Assembly (NCBI GenBank): GCA_018292915.2
Contig: JACVVK020000383.1
Coordinates: 562,501-626,500, forward strand
Source: Batillaria attramentaria
Taxonomy: Eukaryota > Mollusca > Gastropoda > Batillariidae
Direction: 5' to 3'
DNA: 64,000 nucleotides
The notes under the pieces are model-generated. The model made no database searches, was not told the origin of the DNA, and saw nothing but the letters and a program-made list of their open reading frames with translations. Positions 46,562 through 60,118 of the stretch are shown here, piece after piece (the first letter of the stretch is position 1; each line of letters starts with the position of its first letter). Position numbers and translations under genes: made by a program.

Positions 46562-47689
46562 TTATATTCATCGACACATGCCATGTATGTTTTGATTTGT
46601 TTATCGTGTGTACTTTTCTTCATGTCCTCTAAATAGTTAATACTTTTGTGTTGTCTTTTTTTTTTCTCCCCCCCCCCCTCTTTGGTTTGATGTTGTCTTT
46701 TTTTTCTTTTCAGTTTTTAACCCTTTTACGTAGAATAGCAGGACACTGGAGCTTGTAAGACAGGCAGCAATGCCTAAATGCTCTATCCTGGAAAAAAAAA
46801 AAAAGTTTCATCATCATCATCATCATCTCTCTCTCCCTCTCTCTCTCTCGTCGACCGACATACAGCTCAGCTTTACTCAGTCGCTGCCACTGATGCTGGT
46901 ATCGGATATGAATTGTTAATACACAAAACAAGACGTATTCTTTTCACAGCAACACCTAAAGCCCCTTCAACTTGACTTCGGATATTCGCCTCTCACTCCC
47001 CCCCCCCCCTCCCTCCCCTCCCCCCTCCCCCCATTGCTGGAATGGTTTCATAGCTATAGCAGATCTTTGGAAGTATTGACAGTGTTGAATATCATTCGAT
47101 CGCAACTCGCTAGCCAAGCTTGAATGAAAACACCCACACCCACATGATCGAAATACGCGTTCGCAGTTTGAACACACCACCATCGGCACGCTAACCGCCG
47201 GCTTATTGATTGGGACACCAAAAAAAAAAAAAAAAAAGTCCCAACAGTAAAAGCCGTATTATGATCACCTCACACGCGGGCGGTAAACAAGATGGCCCGT
47301 GTTGCATCCTGTGCTATCCGGCGATTGAAAAAGTTTCAGCGACGATTGCTCTCAGCTACAGCTGTTTGAAACAAGAGCACGAAAATGTCTTTACATTGAA
47401 AAATGTGCTAGGGAAAGTTTTGTAATTGTTGTTGTCGTTGTTTTGCGGATTTTTTTCGTGTGTGTGTGTGTGTGTCAGTGTGTGTGGGGGGGGGGAGGGC
47501 ACTTTTACTTCACACAGAACTCGAATGAGTGTTTTCGGGACTACTTACATTTCAGGTGTTAGTGGAAATACTTCGTGCTACTGATTACTGGATTTCGGTT
47601 TGCCTGTACTGGAAGAAAACGACTTGCAACGGCACTAGTACAGTGTCAGTATAGACGGGTGCATCCTTATATTTCAAACATGTCACGTG

Positions 47690-48003
47690 ACGGCAGTCGT
47701 CCTCAAAACGTACAAATCGCTGTAGCACAATCGTCGTCAAAACATTTGCATCGGAGTAGCACCGGAGACACTGTTCGCCATCTTCACTAAACCCCGCGCT
47801 CACATTCACGCTTCAGGAAAGGCGCGAGCCGCGCTTCACTGGCCTGTCACTGAAGAAAGGGGGGACCACTTTTAGCTGTCACCCGAGGCCCAGCAGACGA
47901 GAGTTTCACTACACGAGCGCACTCGCGCTTTCTGGAACAGGCAGCCTGATTCCTCCCAAAATTTTGGATACCGTGTGTTTGGTGTGAGTCACGCGAAACT
48001 GAG
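47690..48003 (+). promoter_or_regulatory. CpG-richer region with candidate non-coding first exon
   Basis: Noticeably richer in CG dinucleotides than its surroundings and free of microsatellites. It ends at a good donor (AACTGAG|GTAAGC, GT at 48004). It could be a promoter and 5' UTR exon of a plus-strand gene such as the downstream calpain. Purely inferential. Confidence 0.25.
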
Positions 48004-48310
48004 GTAAGCCATTCTTAGGTGCTTAGCCGTGCGTTGTCAAGGTAACCCACATGTAATGATTGATGTACCTGGAGGCATCACTGAAACACTGAGTTTGTCA
48101 ATATGGTGCGGCAGCCAGCATGGCGTTTTTCGAAGTGATCGCCTTTCATTTGCTGCCAGAAATGATCAGGGCAGTCATCAAAATGTTCTTATAATCGGCA
48201 GTGTTCGTCTGACTGCTTCAGTCGACAGTCATTTTGGGTCGTAATTTTAAAGTTCTCAAAGCCAACAGGAAGATTTGCCGATCATTTGGCGGCGAGAATA
48301 CAAGAGGGGC

Positions 48311-48429
<119 letters not shown>

Positions 48430-49135
48430 CGATACGCGTTTCATGAATGGGACATATTTTGGCAGCTGTTGTTTTTATTGCACTAAATTGCGATCCTTTG
48501 CAGTGGAACGACTGCGCTTCCTCTTTTAGGAAAACATAGAAGCCAGTACCAGTGTCTATTCAATGACAATGTACCAAGATAACTGAGTAAAGTCAAATAG
48601 TCACAGAATAAGTATTTGATTTGGATTAAAATTTTACACGTTTTCTTCGTCCCAGAATTTTTTTTTTAATTAGAACTAAATGCGTACACATTTGTGCTTC
48701 ATATGTTAAGTTGTTTTACAATGGTTATTACGTAACATATTCCACACGTACGATATCATTTTTAACAAGCTCAGCCAAAGCTATGCTCACTACAGCTGCT
48801 GTTGTAGGCCGGAAAGCACAAGCCATCCATGGCTATTTCTAGAATTTTCACGTGAGATTACCTCAGTCTTGTATTGATTTTTTGCAAATTTCTTTATTGC
48901 TGCCAGATTCGCGCAGGACAAAATTATTGTGTCGTTTGGTGACGTAGTTTCTGTGATCGATAGCTGTAGAATGTTTGTTCACTCAGCTGGAACTTCGGCG
49001 TGATATTTAGAACACGGCTACTGAATTGACTACACTTTTACTTTAAATGTGGCTGAGCTGTATACACATGATATTCATTCTCTAGTCATGAAGACGGGAG
49101 TGAGACCACGAGACTGTTTACGTAATTTTGTGAGA

Positions 49136-49136
<1 letters not shown>

Positions 49137-49202
<66 letters not shown>

Positions 49203-49330
49203 CGTGCGTGCGAGAGGGAGAGAGAGGTGTTTGATATTCGGTATACCGTCGTATTGAATTGGGGAGCTGTGCGATGGGGGCGGGTGGGTGGGTTTTTAGG
49301 TGGTTAACGTCCTTTTCCACCACGTGTGGG
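49137..49330. repeat. (TG)n plus SINE A tail fragment
   Basis: (TG)n at 49137-49200 with a TGCG end; 49285-49330 is the reverse tail of family A ('taacgtccttttccaccac'). Confidence 0.8.
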
Positions 49331-49979
49331 GATGGGGGCGGGGTGGATATAATTTTGCAGATCAGTGTCGGAAAGGGGCAGTAAGCTTTTCACTGGTGCA
49401 TACACTGTGAAGGGAACACGTTCAGTATGACCGAGAGAGAGAGAAAAAGCACACGAGCACACAGGTACCAGGCCTAGCCTTGCATGAAGATTGACGTTTC
49501 GGTTTTTGTCAAAGACGGCCTCTGTTCATTATGGGCGAACAACAAAATCGAATGATCATTTCAACTTACGATGAAATTTCCACCGGGCTGGAGTTCAAAC
49601 AACAGCGAATAAATCTTTCACTCGACCATACGTTATTTGTCGTCTGCAGCCAGTTATTTCAACCCTCTAGAAAAAAATCCGAGTGGGTGTGTTTTGTTAA
49701 GGGAACACGTAGTATGAGAATAGGTCGCGCTTGAGTGGTCCTAAGGGAAAAATCAGGAGTTTTTATGCAGGTACGCTTTCAAAGGTTTCGCTGCTTATAC
49801 TATTCATTGTCGTTTATGGAGACCAAGCACTAGAGGGGAGATAGAGCTTACAATTATTTCCCTGAACCTTTGTGTGTATAGACATGTTTAGCAAGCATTA
49901 CACGGGTTCCTAGAGGTTAGGCTGGCGTCTTATTTTGAGGCAAACCACATTAGCATAAATTTACATTATGCCCGACGTG

Positions 49980-50149
<170 letters not shown>

Positions 50150-50501
50150 GACGGCATTCTTAACTACCATTTCCATTACCAAGTCTAAAACTGCATCACG
50201 CTGGAATGCACAATGCCAAATTTAGACCGCGTCAAACTTGTCTGCATTTAGCGACCCTTATCTTATCTTTCAAACCACTTCTCCTGGAGAAATTCAGATT
50301 ACGAAGAGATTACCAGGCTTTTGTGAGTACAGCCAGCGAGTTGATCATAGTGTACTGTTGGACATTGTCGGCCTCGTTTTCAACCCGACCAAGGGATTAT
50401 GGACTGTAGGCGTGTTCATTCTAGTGGGGATCGGAGTACTATCAGTGGCTTTTGGGTTGAACACGGGTTTGTGTCGTGTGTCAAAATAGGTTGGTTGCGT
50501 A

Positions 50502-50504
<3 letters not shown>

Positions 50505-50553
<49 letters not shown>

Positions 50554-50780
50554 TGTGTGTGTGTGTGTGTGTGAGAGAGAGGGGGGGGGGGAGGGAGTTT
50601 TACGTCCTTTTCCACCACGTAAGGGTGATATCAAAGACGGGGCAACGAGAAAAAGGCCAGCACAATATTTGGCCCAGCCTGGAATCGAACTCACGACCCG
50701 AGCATTGAGAGGCCAACAACGCTCTACATGTACCATTCGGCTATCCTGGCTCCCCGAGAGAGAGAGAGAGAGAGAGTTCA
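50505..50780 (-). mobile_element. SINE family A (minus) inside microsatellites
   Basis: The SINE at 50597-50754 carries reversed tail, body and tRNA head. (TG)n at 50505-50570 precedes it and (GA)n follows at 50755-50776. The head has small insertions in the box A region. Confidence 0.75.
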
Positions 50781-51706
50781 ATCTTTTTACCATACCGTTG
50801 CTACACTGAACAACAACATAAGTGAGGAAAACCAAGAACATCTAGAAAATACACTGAAGAATGGTTGGTGTGTGTGTGTGTGGCGGGGAGGGAGGGGGGG
50901 GGGGCGACAGAACGTAGCCTGTTACTGTACATATACCTATCTGAAGTAGCTTTTGTACCGATGCTGAAAAAAATGAAACAAACAAACAAACAGTGTCTAA
51001 TCATTTCTGAGTCCACAAACATAACTATACTGATCGACCTTTCTACATTAGTCTGTTATCGGACATGTTTGTAATAACGTCAATCATGCGTTTATAGTTG
51101 TTTGCGTGTAGTATATATACTGAATACTTTATTCTCATTACCTCACCCATTTATTGTCTCCAAGTTTGTACAGACGATAGACGCTTATCGCACGTCATGC
51201 CCCAAGTTGTGCCTTGTGTCGTAGTGAGCAGCCGAAGTGTGGAGATTTCGCAATTGCCCTAACAGCTTGCCAGTGTCTGGTGGCTAAACACCGGGTACCA
51301 AGGCACCCGACACAAGCTTTGTCCCTGTAGGGGTACGCTCCAGTCTCTACCATAAACAGAGTCCTGGGCAGAACAAACAAACCTTCAATTGGCCCAGTGC
51401 TTCGGATAGCGCGGTGTGTATTGACTGACCAGACACTCATAGTACGAACATCTAATGGGTAGAGAGACGTTTTTTTTTTTCGCAGTCTCAATTCATTGAT
51501 TGGTTTAGACTGATGGTAGTTATACCGATAGTGACTATTTTCCAATACTGGTTTACTGTAAGGCAAGGCAAAGATTTGTCCGCTGGTTTCGCAACTCCTG
51601 CTTCTTTGTGTAATTTGTCCGTCAAAGTCAAGGATAAATCACATGTTAGCGACCCGTCAGTCTGTATAAATGGAATAGTGTTCGGCTGGACTGTTCAGTT
51701 AAGGTA

Positions 51707-51710
<4 letters not shown>

Positions 51711-51771
<61 letters not shown>
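51711..51771. repeat. (CA)n microsatellite
   Basis: About 30 CA units. Confidence 0.95.
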
Positions 51772-51774
<3 letters not shown>

Positions 51775-51959
51775 CCCAAATTGTCGTTAGGACACAGTTT
51801 TCTCGTGGTGCAGTACTAGTATTGTCGAGTTGCCGGGAAATCCGGGGCATAGAGAACAACTCGCAATGAGCGTTTGTCAGCTTGACCTATATGTCCCAGC
51901 ACTTCGACCATAGAGGTTACACGAACCGGTCAGACAACACGTTGAGAGAGAGGGTGGGG

Positions 51960-52136
51960 TGGGTGGGTGTTTGGGAGTTTAACGTTCTTCTCCACCACAT
52001 AATTATATGAGATATCAAAGACGGGGTAACGAGAGAGAGAGGGAGGGTGAGGAGGGTGGGCGTTTGGGAGTTTAACGTCCTTCTTCACCACATACGGGTG
52101 ATATTAAAGACAGGGCAACCAGAGAGAGAGAGAGAG
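51960..52136 (-). mobile_element. Two tandem SINE A tail fragments (minus)
   Basis: 51968-52035 and 52058-52122 each carry 'tttgggagtttaacgt' and 'caaagacggggtaac'-like sequence ending in (GA)n, i.e. a tandem duplication of a truncated SINE plus microsatellite. Confidence 0.7.
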
Positions 52137-54771
52137 AGAAAGAGCATAGGGGTTAGAGGCAATCTCTACCCATCTCTATCTTTACACCCATGCGATATAC
52201 CTACGTACACCGTCTACATCTTAACACGTTGACTTCTGGACGATGTTCACAGCTAGTCATGCGCCGGTAGTCAGTGTTTCATAAATAGTTACCACCATAG
52301 CGTCGCAGTTCCGGCGCTAACCAGCCCATTCAAATATATGTAACTGCGCTGCCCGTCGCACCACGCTGTGATCGTACGTTCCGAGTGCCTCGCATAATCG
52401 TATAATCGGCTTGAGTATGTTTATCCGATTATTTGCTACCTTCAGGTGACTAGTGCTGTTTTATTTAGACGCGCTTAATGGATCGGTCAAACACGCGTGC
52501 TTCAGTTGTGGCTAGTTGTTAGCGTTCGAACGTCTCTGTTGGGTTTGTTGGCGTGGAACCAAAAAGGAAACAGTTCCTCTTTTACCAATATATGAACAGC
52601 ATAGTTATATCTTTCGTAACCCCTGTTGAGAGAGCACCGCAGTTCTTTCCTCTGTTCTATACAGTTTTACTATCTTTGAAACGGGTGACATAGAAAGATA
52701 TTCAAAATATTAATTAATAGATGGAAAAAAAATTCTTTGCTCGTGAATTTACTGTTTTTTCCTGTGTTTGCTAGAGAATTGATTTCAAGCAACCGTCATA
52801 TTCATTCAGTGATTATTTGCTCATCGTCAGCTTTGTCTCCTCTGTTGAAACCAGTGTTTCCCTACAACCATTGATTTTCAACCATCATTCTGGTGTTACT
52901 AGATAAATACGGCACGCAGATAAAACAGAACTCAAGGTTTTTTCATCTCATTGCCGCACTGTTGTATCTTGTGAGAAAACTGGATGACGATGCGTATAGA
53001 GTCGGCCTGCATATATTTGTACCTAGTGCGCAGATTTTATGAAATACAAGTAGTTCGTTTGTTTGGTTGGTTGGTTAATTGCTTGTTCGTTTTTGTGTGT
53101 GTGTGTTTTTTTTTGTTTTTTTTTGGTCAGTTTTGTTTTTTGCGTGTTTGTGCGTTTGCTAACTGCTTGTGTCAACGTCACGGTCTTGTACGTTACCTCT
53201 CTCAGTGAGCTAACAGTTGTAGTAACCCCGAGAAGGGAAATTAAACATCGACACATTTCTCACCGACCTCGTGATAAAATGTCTCTGCATTCAGCCTCAG
53301 CCCTAGCTCCAGTCCATGCCAATCCAAGCGGTAGTGATTTGATTGCGAGGAATGAAAGCAAATGCAGCAAATAGGGATAAGCCCATTCAAGGTTCTGCGC
53401 CAATGTTGAAACGAGTGGGTTGAAATGTGGTCCGTCCTGTGCAGAGTGCGTGCTATACTCAGTCCTCACTAAAACCAGTACAGGCTGATTGACTGAACCA
53501 TGGATACTATCCACAGAATCGGTAGGTGTTTGGTTTTAGTAAGCCTCTTTTTAGTTGAAATTTTGAGCAAACATTTCCGTAGAAATTCTGCTGGCATAAG
53601 TCGAGGCTAAAGCCAGTACTGGAGGGAAGTATTTGTAGGGTGTCATATCATATTCACATCAGGCATCGGTCATGGATTCATTTTCGAAATGTCCAATTAC
53701 TTTCTTACAAATGATGACAAATGTCTGACCATATCTGCTCCACAGTGGACGATAATCAAGACAAAATATATGTCCTACACTTGCATTGTCAGCCAGGGCA
53801 TACTGTCCAGTTATAGTCCCTACAGATATGAAGCTTCTCAAGCCACGGATGTGTATTGGTGGAAAAACTAAACCATGCACACGCAAAACTACTATGCCCA
53901 TGGGCATATTTTGTCAATAATCAAGCCAAACTGCGCGCTCACGGCGTTAAGGGGAAGACCATTTTATCACAAGTGGCCAACCCAGCTCTTGTTGTAAACC
54001 CTGTTATCGGCACCAGTTTGGTGATATTGCCATTTTAGTGGGGGAGCCAAGGCGAATAAAACAGGTCGATTGTTCACATCATAGTAGAGACATGCCGTTT
54101 GGAATATAAGTACATACCACAACTCTGAACAATATTAGCGACAGTAACACCTGGACCGCCCCCTCTGGTGGGCGTGGCCGTCCGTTAATTGGGTCGACAT
54201 GACCCAGAAACAAATTATTACCCTTTTTCATCTTTAGCTTGGCCTAAATGGTTATTGTGATGAAATGAACGAAAGAGAAACTTAAAGAACATGACAGGGA
54301 ACCATCTTATGTTATATTTGGTTCCAAAGTATCAAAATATTATGTTTGAGGACTTCATGTTTTACACTTGTAATGTAATTAGCCGAATGGCCATTTATTT
54401 TGTAGTCACAGGTATGAATCCGATCTCAGAAGCATCCTATCTGTTGAATAAAGCAAGTTATATTTGTATTGTTCAAAAGAGTTTTAATCTTTTTTTGTAT
54501 TAATCCCATTATGGAATAATTAAGAAAAAGTAGGTCAAATGGGCGAATTCAGGACTGAGTCATACCGACTGCTTGTAATGGTTAATTTCCATCTTACATT
54601 GCAAAATGCAAAACTGTTTCTGAACAGTACATTTTTAATGCCCTAATGCTGAGCTTAATCTTTTCTATTTATTGATTAGAAACTTAATTGTGATATTGTA
54701 AGCACCCGGGTTGTCTGCCCTGACGAGATACAGCCCGCCAGATGCCGCTTTGGAACTCGCTTGCGTTCTTA

Positions 54772-55173
54772 AAATAATAATAATAATAATAATCGCATTA
54801 ATAAGGCGCTTTATCCCAAATATTTTGGCTCAAAGCGCCGCGAGCTAAACCCAACACGCACGCTCACGTGAATCACACGCATTCTCTCACACACAGGACA
54901 TAAACGTATTACAATCACGTGGTGCGAAGGGTCAGCTCAGCTATTTAAATTTCGGAATTTAGATATGCATTTATTTTTCAAACTTGGTGGGCTGAACATT
55001 TCCAAAGCAGAGGGGGAGGAAGCCGGAGTACCCGGAGAGAACCCCCGACGATCGGCCCGAATGAAAGGTGCCACATACGAGAAGGAAAAATTCTTTGCCC
55101 CGAGTGGGGCTCGAACCCCTCACCTCTCGCATTGGTGACAAGTCTCTTAACCACTAGACCACCGACCGCCCCG
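54772..55173 (-). mobile_element. SINE family B, full-length (minus)
   Basis: About 400 bp: (AAT)n terminus, GGCGCTTTATCCC hairpin tail, long body, box B and box A in reverse ('ggctcgaacccctc', 'cttaaccactagaccacc'). The best-preserved copy of the family here. Confidence 0.9.
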
Positions 55174-55534
55174 CCGCAGTTCTCCGCCGCATAGGGGTGC
55201 AGCACCTCGCTAAATGGTGATCAAGTGTAATTACGTGCTTCGCGAAAGTAGGCATGGGTGATTTTATTCTCTCTTTTTCAAATCTCCTTTTGGAGTGGAA
55301 GTTGCCAAGTGAATGATAGAGAACAGCAGTTGAGTCGTTTGTCTAAAAAAACTAGATATCGTGACAAATTTTAGGGTTATGTAATGGGTTTAAACTTCAA
55401 CTGCGTAATAATATAATCAATATTTTGAGAACATTGCAGATAGCTTGTTACTAAATAAAGTAGGAATGCGATGTCTCGATTCAAGAGGCAAAGGATTCCA
55501 CACAGATGCTCCGGAAGAGAGGGAGAGAGTAATG

Positions 55535-55604
55535 ATGATGAAGATGATGATGATGATTGAAACATTTCTTAGGCTCCACATGTTTAAGTCTTACCAGCAT
55601 CAAA

Positions 55605-55690
<86 letters not shown>
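55535..55690. repeat. (GAT)n and compound (CA)n(GA)n
   Basis: GATGATGAT tract near 55532-55557; (CA)n 55607-55675 joined to (GA)n to 55691. Confidence 0.9.
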
Positions 55691-55692
<2 letters not shown>

Positions 55693-55899
55693 CTCATAAA
55701 GATGATGTTAGACGTGAGTTTTTCGTTTTTTGTTGGGTTTTTTGTTGTTGTTGTTGTTGGTTTTTTTTTGTTGTTGTTTGTTTTTGTTTTGTTTTGTTTT
55801 TTTTTGGGGGGGGGCATCACTGATAATATGAAAGCATCTAATAAATGTCAGTGCTGGGGCTTATCAACCGCATTACAAGGCCTTAACCATTTGCCTTCA

Positions 55900-56070
55900 T
55901 CCCGGAGAGAGAGAGAGAGAGAGAGATGATGATGACTGATGATGATGATGATGAAACTTTATTTATCAACGGTAAAAGAGAGAGAGAGAAACAGACGGAT
56001 AGACAGAGATCGGACAGACAGACAGACACACAGACAGACAAGAGAGAGAAAGAGAGAGAGAGAGAGCAAA
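55900..56070. repeat. (GA)n/(GAT)n/(ACAG)n cluster
   Basis: Purine-rich run: GA repeats, GATGATGAT, then ACAGACAG tetranucleotides and GA again. Confidence 0.85.
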
Positions 56071-56343
56071 TCGTGTCTTTTGTACTTTTGCGTGGTTCTT
56101 CTAATCCTGACCGAGACCCACCTGAACGTGAGGTTATTTTTGCCCCACTTGGAGGACGCCTCTGTATAGCGCCTGTACCGCTTTCGGGACTGGTGCCCCA
56201 GGTCAGAGCGACTCCGCGCCCCTGGAAGGGAATGGGTTTGAAGAAGAGGCTAAGATAAATGTTGTTCAGCTGCACCCACAAAACGTCCGTAACGCCGTCA
56301 AACTTTCGTAACTTTGTCCATAAGTGTTTTGAGAGGTGCTCAG

Positions 56344-56701
56344 TCAGGCTGGGGAATTGTCAGTCATTTGGAAATTTTCAGTCAAACTTCCTATCCTTTC
56401 AGCCAAAAAATCCAAGTTTCAGCCGAAAAAAAAGGAAGGGGGGAAAGGCTGCACACATAATCATGTATCATGATACATGTAATAGTATATGGGACTTCAG
56501 TGTTGAAGGCGTGCATATCAGTACCAAGGCAGTATAAATTTAACTTCTGGGTGCCAGTAGAGGCTACTAAATGCCTTTAAACATGCTAGAATTTGTTTTT
56601 CTGAAGTGGGGCGTCGCCCTCGCTGTCCCACAGTAGTGTGCTACTGCTGCACCCTGTCCTAGGTTTCAGTCTTTTTTCCCTTCAGCAATTCCCCAGCCTG
56701 A
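56344..56701. mobile_element. Inverted-repeat element (MITE-like), 358 bp
   Basis: Exact 16-bp terminal inverted repeats TCAGGCTGGGGAATTG (56344-56359) and its complement (56686-56701). The interior has repeated TTTCAGCC motifs and no coding frame. No clear target duplication. Confidence 0.55.
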
Positions 56702-56790
56702 ATAGTGTGAGTGGGTGATTTTTTAGGGCTTGAAGCTGCGCAACGTAAATAGTGTGATTTTGATCGTAAACAAGCAAGTCAATGAACAAC

Positions 56791-56845
<55 letters not shown>

Positions 56846-57301
56846 TTGTGCTAGTAACAGTTCCCTCATGACCTTCGACTGACGGAAACTACATCCTTAT
56901 GTTAACAATACAACCACGCTGAAGTTAGAACTGAGCAGTTAAACTCGCCTGTTTACAACAATACCCCTAAACGTTCAGGCATGTGTATCCTGAAGCGAGG
57001 CCGCTTCAGGATGGGTGGACTGGCCATTCACTTCCAGTACAGCTAAGCTATTTCCGGTTCGTCTCAAGAGGCCGCGCCGAGTTGCGGATGGGAGATAACG
57101 ACTGTCTTTGGTCCGGAACGGATGACAGTGCTTCACGGCCCAACACCACAAGCCGAGTGTTACAAGCTGGTTGAATGAAGTCAACGCGTATGTCCTGGTG
57201 GACATGACGGTCTGCGTGACGTAGTTTGGCAGCGTAGCAGAGTGTGTATAGGGTAGTAGCAGGTCTGTCACAGAATACTTGTAATGCAAGTGAGGGTGAA
57301 A

Positions 57302-57426
57302 AGGTGGGTGTTTGGGAGTTTGACGTCCTTTTCCACCACGTATGGGTGGTTCAAAGACGGGGTAACGAGGAAAAGGCCAGCACAAATATTTGGTTTCAAC
57401 CGGGATTCGAACTCACGACCCGACAA
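57302..57426 (-). mobile_element. SINE family A (minus), partial
   Basis: Tail, body and box B in reverse ('gggattcgaactcacgaccc'); head truncated. Confidence 0.7.
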
Positions 57427-57481
57427 TACAAATGAGGCAAGTTAGGGAATAAGAGGACCTGCATTATAAAAGTGAATTTCC

Positions 57482-57482
57482 A

Positions 57483-57512
<30 letters not shown>
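57482..57512. repeat. Poly(G) run of about 31
   Basis: Uninterrupted G run, strong quadruplex potential; length is probably unreliable in any assembly. Confidence 0.9.
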
Positions 57513-57515
<3 letters not shown>

Positions 57516-57746
57516 CGCCAGTTATATCTTGTGTCCTCGGAATCTTGCTTGCTTTCTGCATGAATTTTGGTGTCTCAAGGTAAAAAGTTTTGGGTCTTTG
57601 GAATGAAATACACGGACCAGGTTCGCCGCACAGCATGGAGTCAATCAGTCAATAGGTCTTGATCATAGTTTGGAGGTAAATGGAATCAGAGGACAGACAC
57701 TGGAAATGGAAACCGCTATGGTAAACTTTTAAGAGGCGATGTAACG

Positions 57747-57835
57747 GCGGGGTGAGCGGTGGTCTAGTAGGTAGCACGTCGGATTTAGCCGCTGCGCTAC
57801 TGAACGGCCGTCACCAATGTCATAGGGCAGCGTCT
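57747..57835 (+). mobile_element. SINE family D, head fragment
   Basis: 'gtgagcggtggtctagtagg' and 'gaacggccgtcaccaatgtc' match the first 70 bp of 24257-24577. Confidence 0.65.
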
Positions 57836-57940
57836 GAGACGAGCTTGGCCAGCAGCTGAGCTAAAAATAGATCTCTCCCTTCGCGTCGTGTGCCCGAGCG
57901 CGACTTCCGGGAACATCTGGCCGAGAGATGGCCATGCCTA

Positions 57941-58344
57941 TTTGTTTGTTTGTTTGTTTGTTGTCCGAAATCTTTGCCAGCTCCAGCGGTATTCCTCCCA
58001 GGTCGTAGGTGGAATCCACGGAGGGTTCGGAAGGTGAAGCAATTTTTTGTTGTTGTTGTAATGTATGCATGAGGATGATAGAACGGTGATGCTACAATCC
58101 ACATCATGAGATGCGTTATAACAAATAAAGCACCCCCCCCTCCCCCCCCCCCCCCAAAGTTGCACCCGTGAAGTGGGTGAGTCTCGGTTGTGTGGCAACA
58201 GCCTGCCCATTGAACCCATAGCACACGCGCTCTGGGTGGAAGCCGGCCTGTTCAGGAAAAAAATCAAGCTGGTCTCGACTGGGATTCGAACGCGGGTCTC
58301 CCAGTCCTTGGTCCAAAGTGCTAACCACTAGACTTCAGGGGCTG
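57941..58344 (-). mobile_element. SINE family C (minus), diverged copy
   Basis: Reverse-oriented family C with (GTTT)n at the tail side, a C-run inside (58132-58156) and the tRNA head ending at 58344. More diverged than the other two copies. Confidence 0.75.
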
Positions 58345-58689
58345 GTGATATTGTGTTGTTTGTTTGAGCGTGCTTTTGTCGCTAGGTTCAGTTTATGAGA
58401 TGACGTCACTTGAATGTTAATACTGACTTTGTACGCTGCAACTTTTGCGCTGAGGAGCTTCCACACATTATCCAAGAGCTAATAGACAGCCTGATGAATG
58501 CTGTAATTTTGCACGTGCCTGAGTAAAACCTAATTATGGTGGTGTCATGTTTTTTTTCATGGCAGACAGTCTGGTTCTGTCTGTGAGCTTCGAAACGTTA
58601 TCTCCCGTCCCTTTAGTTAATAAGGTATAATTATGTCTCATGACCTCGGCAGGTATTGCCCATATGATAAAGTATTTATTGATTTGCGC

Positions 58690-58690
<1 letters not shown>

Positions 58691-58747
<57 letters not shown>
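58691..58747. repeat. (TG)n microsatellite
   Basis: About 28 TG units. Confidence 0.95.
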
Positions 58748-58748
<1 letters not shown>

Positions 58749-60118
58749 ACCACGCCAGAGGGCGCGTTTTGATCCTTAGTCCCCCGAAAACAGCCGACAG
58801 TCGTGAAACCCTCCATTTGCCTTCTGGCTGTCCGTATCTTTGAAGTGCAGTATAAGTGCCGCGGTCTTTGTTCTCTTGACGACCGTCTTGACGTGTGCTA
58901 TGAGGAAGCTTCGTGCAGGTCCTCTGCTCAGCAGGACGCTATTGAATCTGTATGCCTCATGTCAAGCCAGTGCTTATCTTTTCTCCATTTTGAGTGCACA
59001 CTACCAACACAAACTTGATAGACAGGTGCTGTCGTTTACGTGTGCAGATAACGACAAAGTAAAAAAGGTAGATACACGAAAGGTGAAGAACAAATGCCTA
59101 ACCAAAAGCGGGTATGGTTTTAATACTTTACTTGAGAAAAGACCTTGCACCTTCTTTCAACTACTTGCAGTGCCACTGGTACTTCTGTTACTTTGCCACA
59201 CCAAAAGCTTGTGCATCTGAAACGCTTGCACTGAGCCAACAGAAGCGTACTCAGAGACGTGGCGACCACACTGAGCGCGCCACTCGTGCAACAACAATCG
59301 TAGAATTGGAATGTTCGACCTCTCGCACAAAGTAAACAACATTGTTTTGCATCAAGTGCTGTACTAATCATATAGAGTATTTCGAGTGTACAGGCCTACC
59401 CACGAGCGAAACTGTTCTAAGACCTAAGTAGACTCAGCGAAGATAGAATTAGCCCCGCTGAATGCTGTGTGAAAGACACCCGTACTTGAGTGTCACACGA
59501 CTTCCTGTTTATCCGCCTTTCGGGGTTTGTGACAGTTTGAGGGGTGTAATCACGAAGTCGTCCGCCGGTTGTCGTTATTGTTATGCTCAGCCGTGGAAGT
59601 CGATACACAGCAATATGCCTTCGAAAAAAGGTGAGCAGTTTTCATGATTTTATCCACAGAAATGGCAATTTGTTTGGGGTGGAGTGGAGAGGAAGTGTGT
59701 TCTTGTGTGACTGAGATTTCTTCTGTCTGCCCCCTCCGCCCCTCCTCTCTCTCTCTCTCTCTCTCTCTGCAAGGATCGAAGGAGGAACCTCCATACTAAC
59801 GCATGGATTTCCTCAGTGTAGGCGGGCGATAAGCTTCTCCTATCCGATCGTGTAGGTCGATCTCTTGTTTGTATTTCACATTTTCGCATAACTGTTACAT
59901 AGAACTTTATCTTCCACGCTCTGAACCGAGGAAGTGCTGCACAGGCTTTTTGACATATAATATGCATTATTTAAGGACATAATATCTGACACAGTCTATG
60001 CTCAAGGATGAATCAGAACTGTTTAAAGGTGGCGGGTGTTTGGGGAAGGTTTGCGAGCTGCACTGACGTGATTCAGTATGCGGTAGACGCTAGTATCCGA
60101 CCAACAAGGGCCCCGTAT

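Noticed and set aside
53063..53374. 103-codon plus-strand frame and its 84-codon antisense partner
   Set aside because: No recognised domain; the N-terminal half is translated (GTTT)/(GTGT) repeat and no splice context stands out.
59615..59630. Possible tiny first coding exon (ATGCCTTCGAAAAAAG before GTGAGC)
   Set aside because: Five codons and a donor are too little evidence, and no following exon could be recognised.
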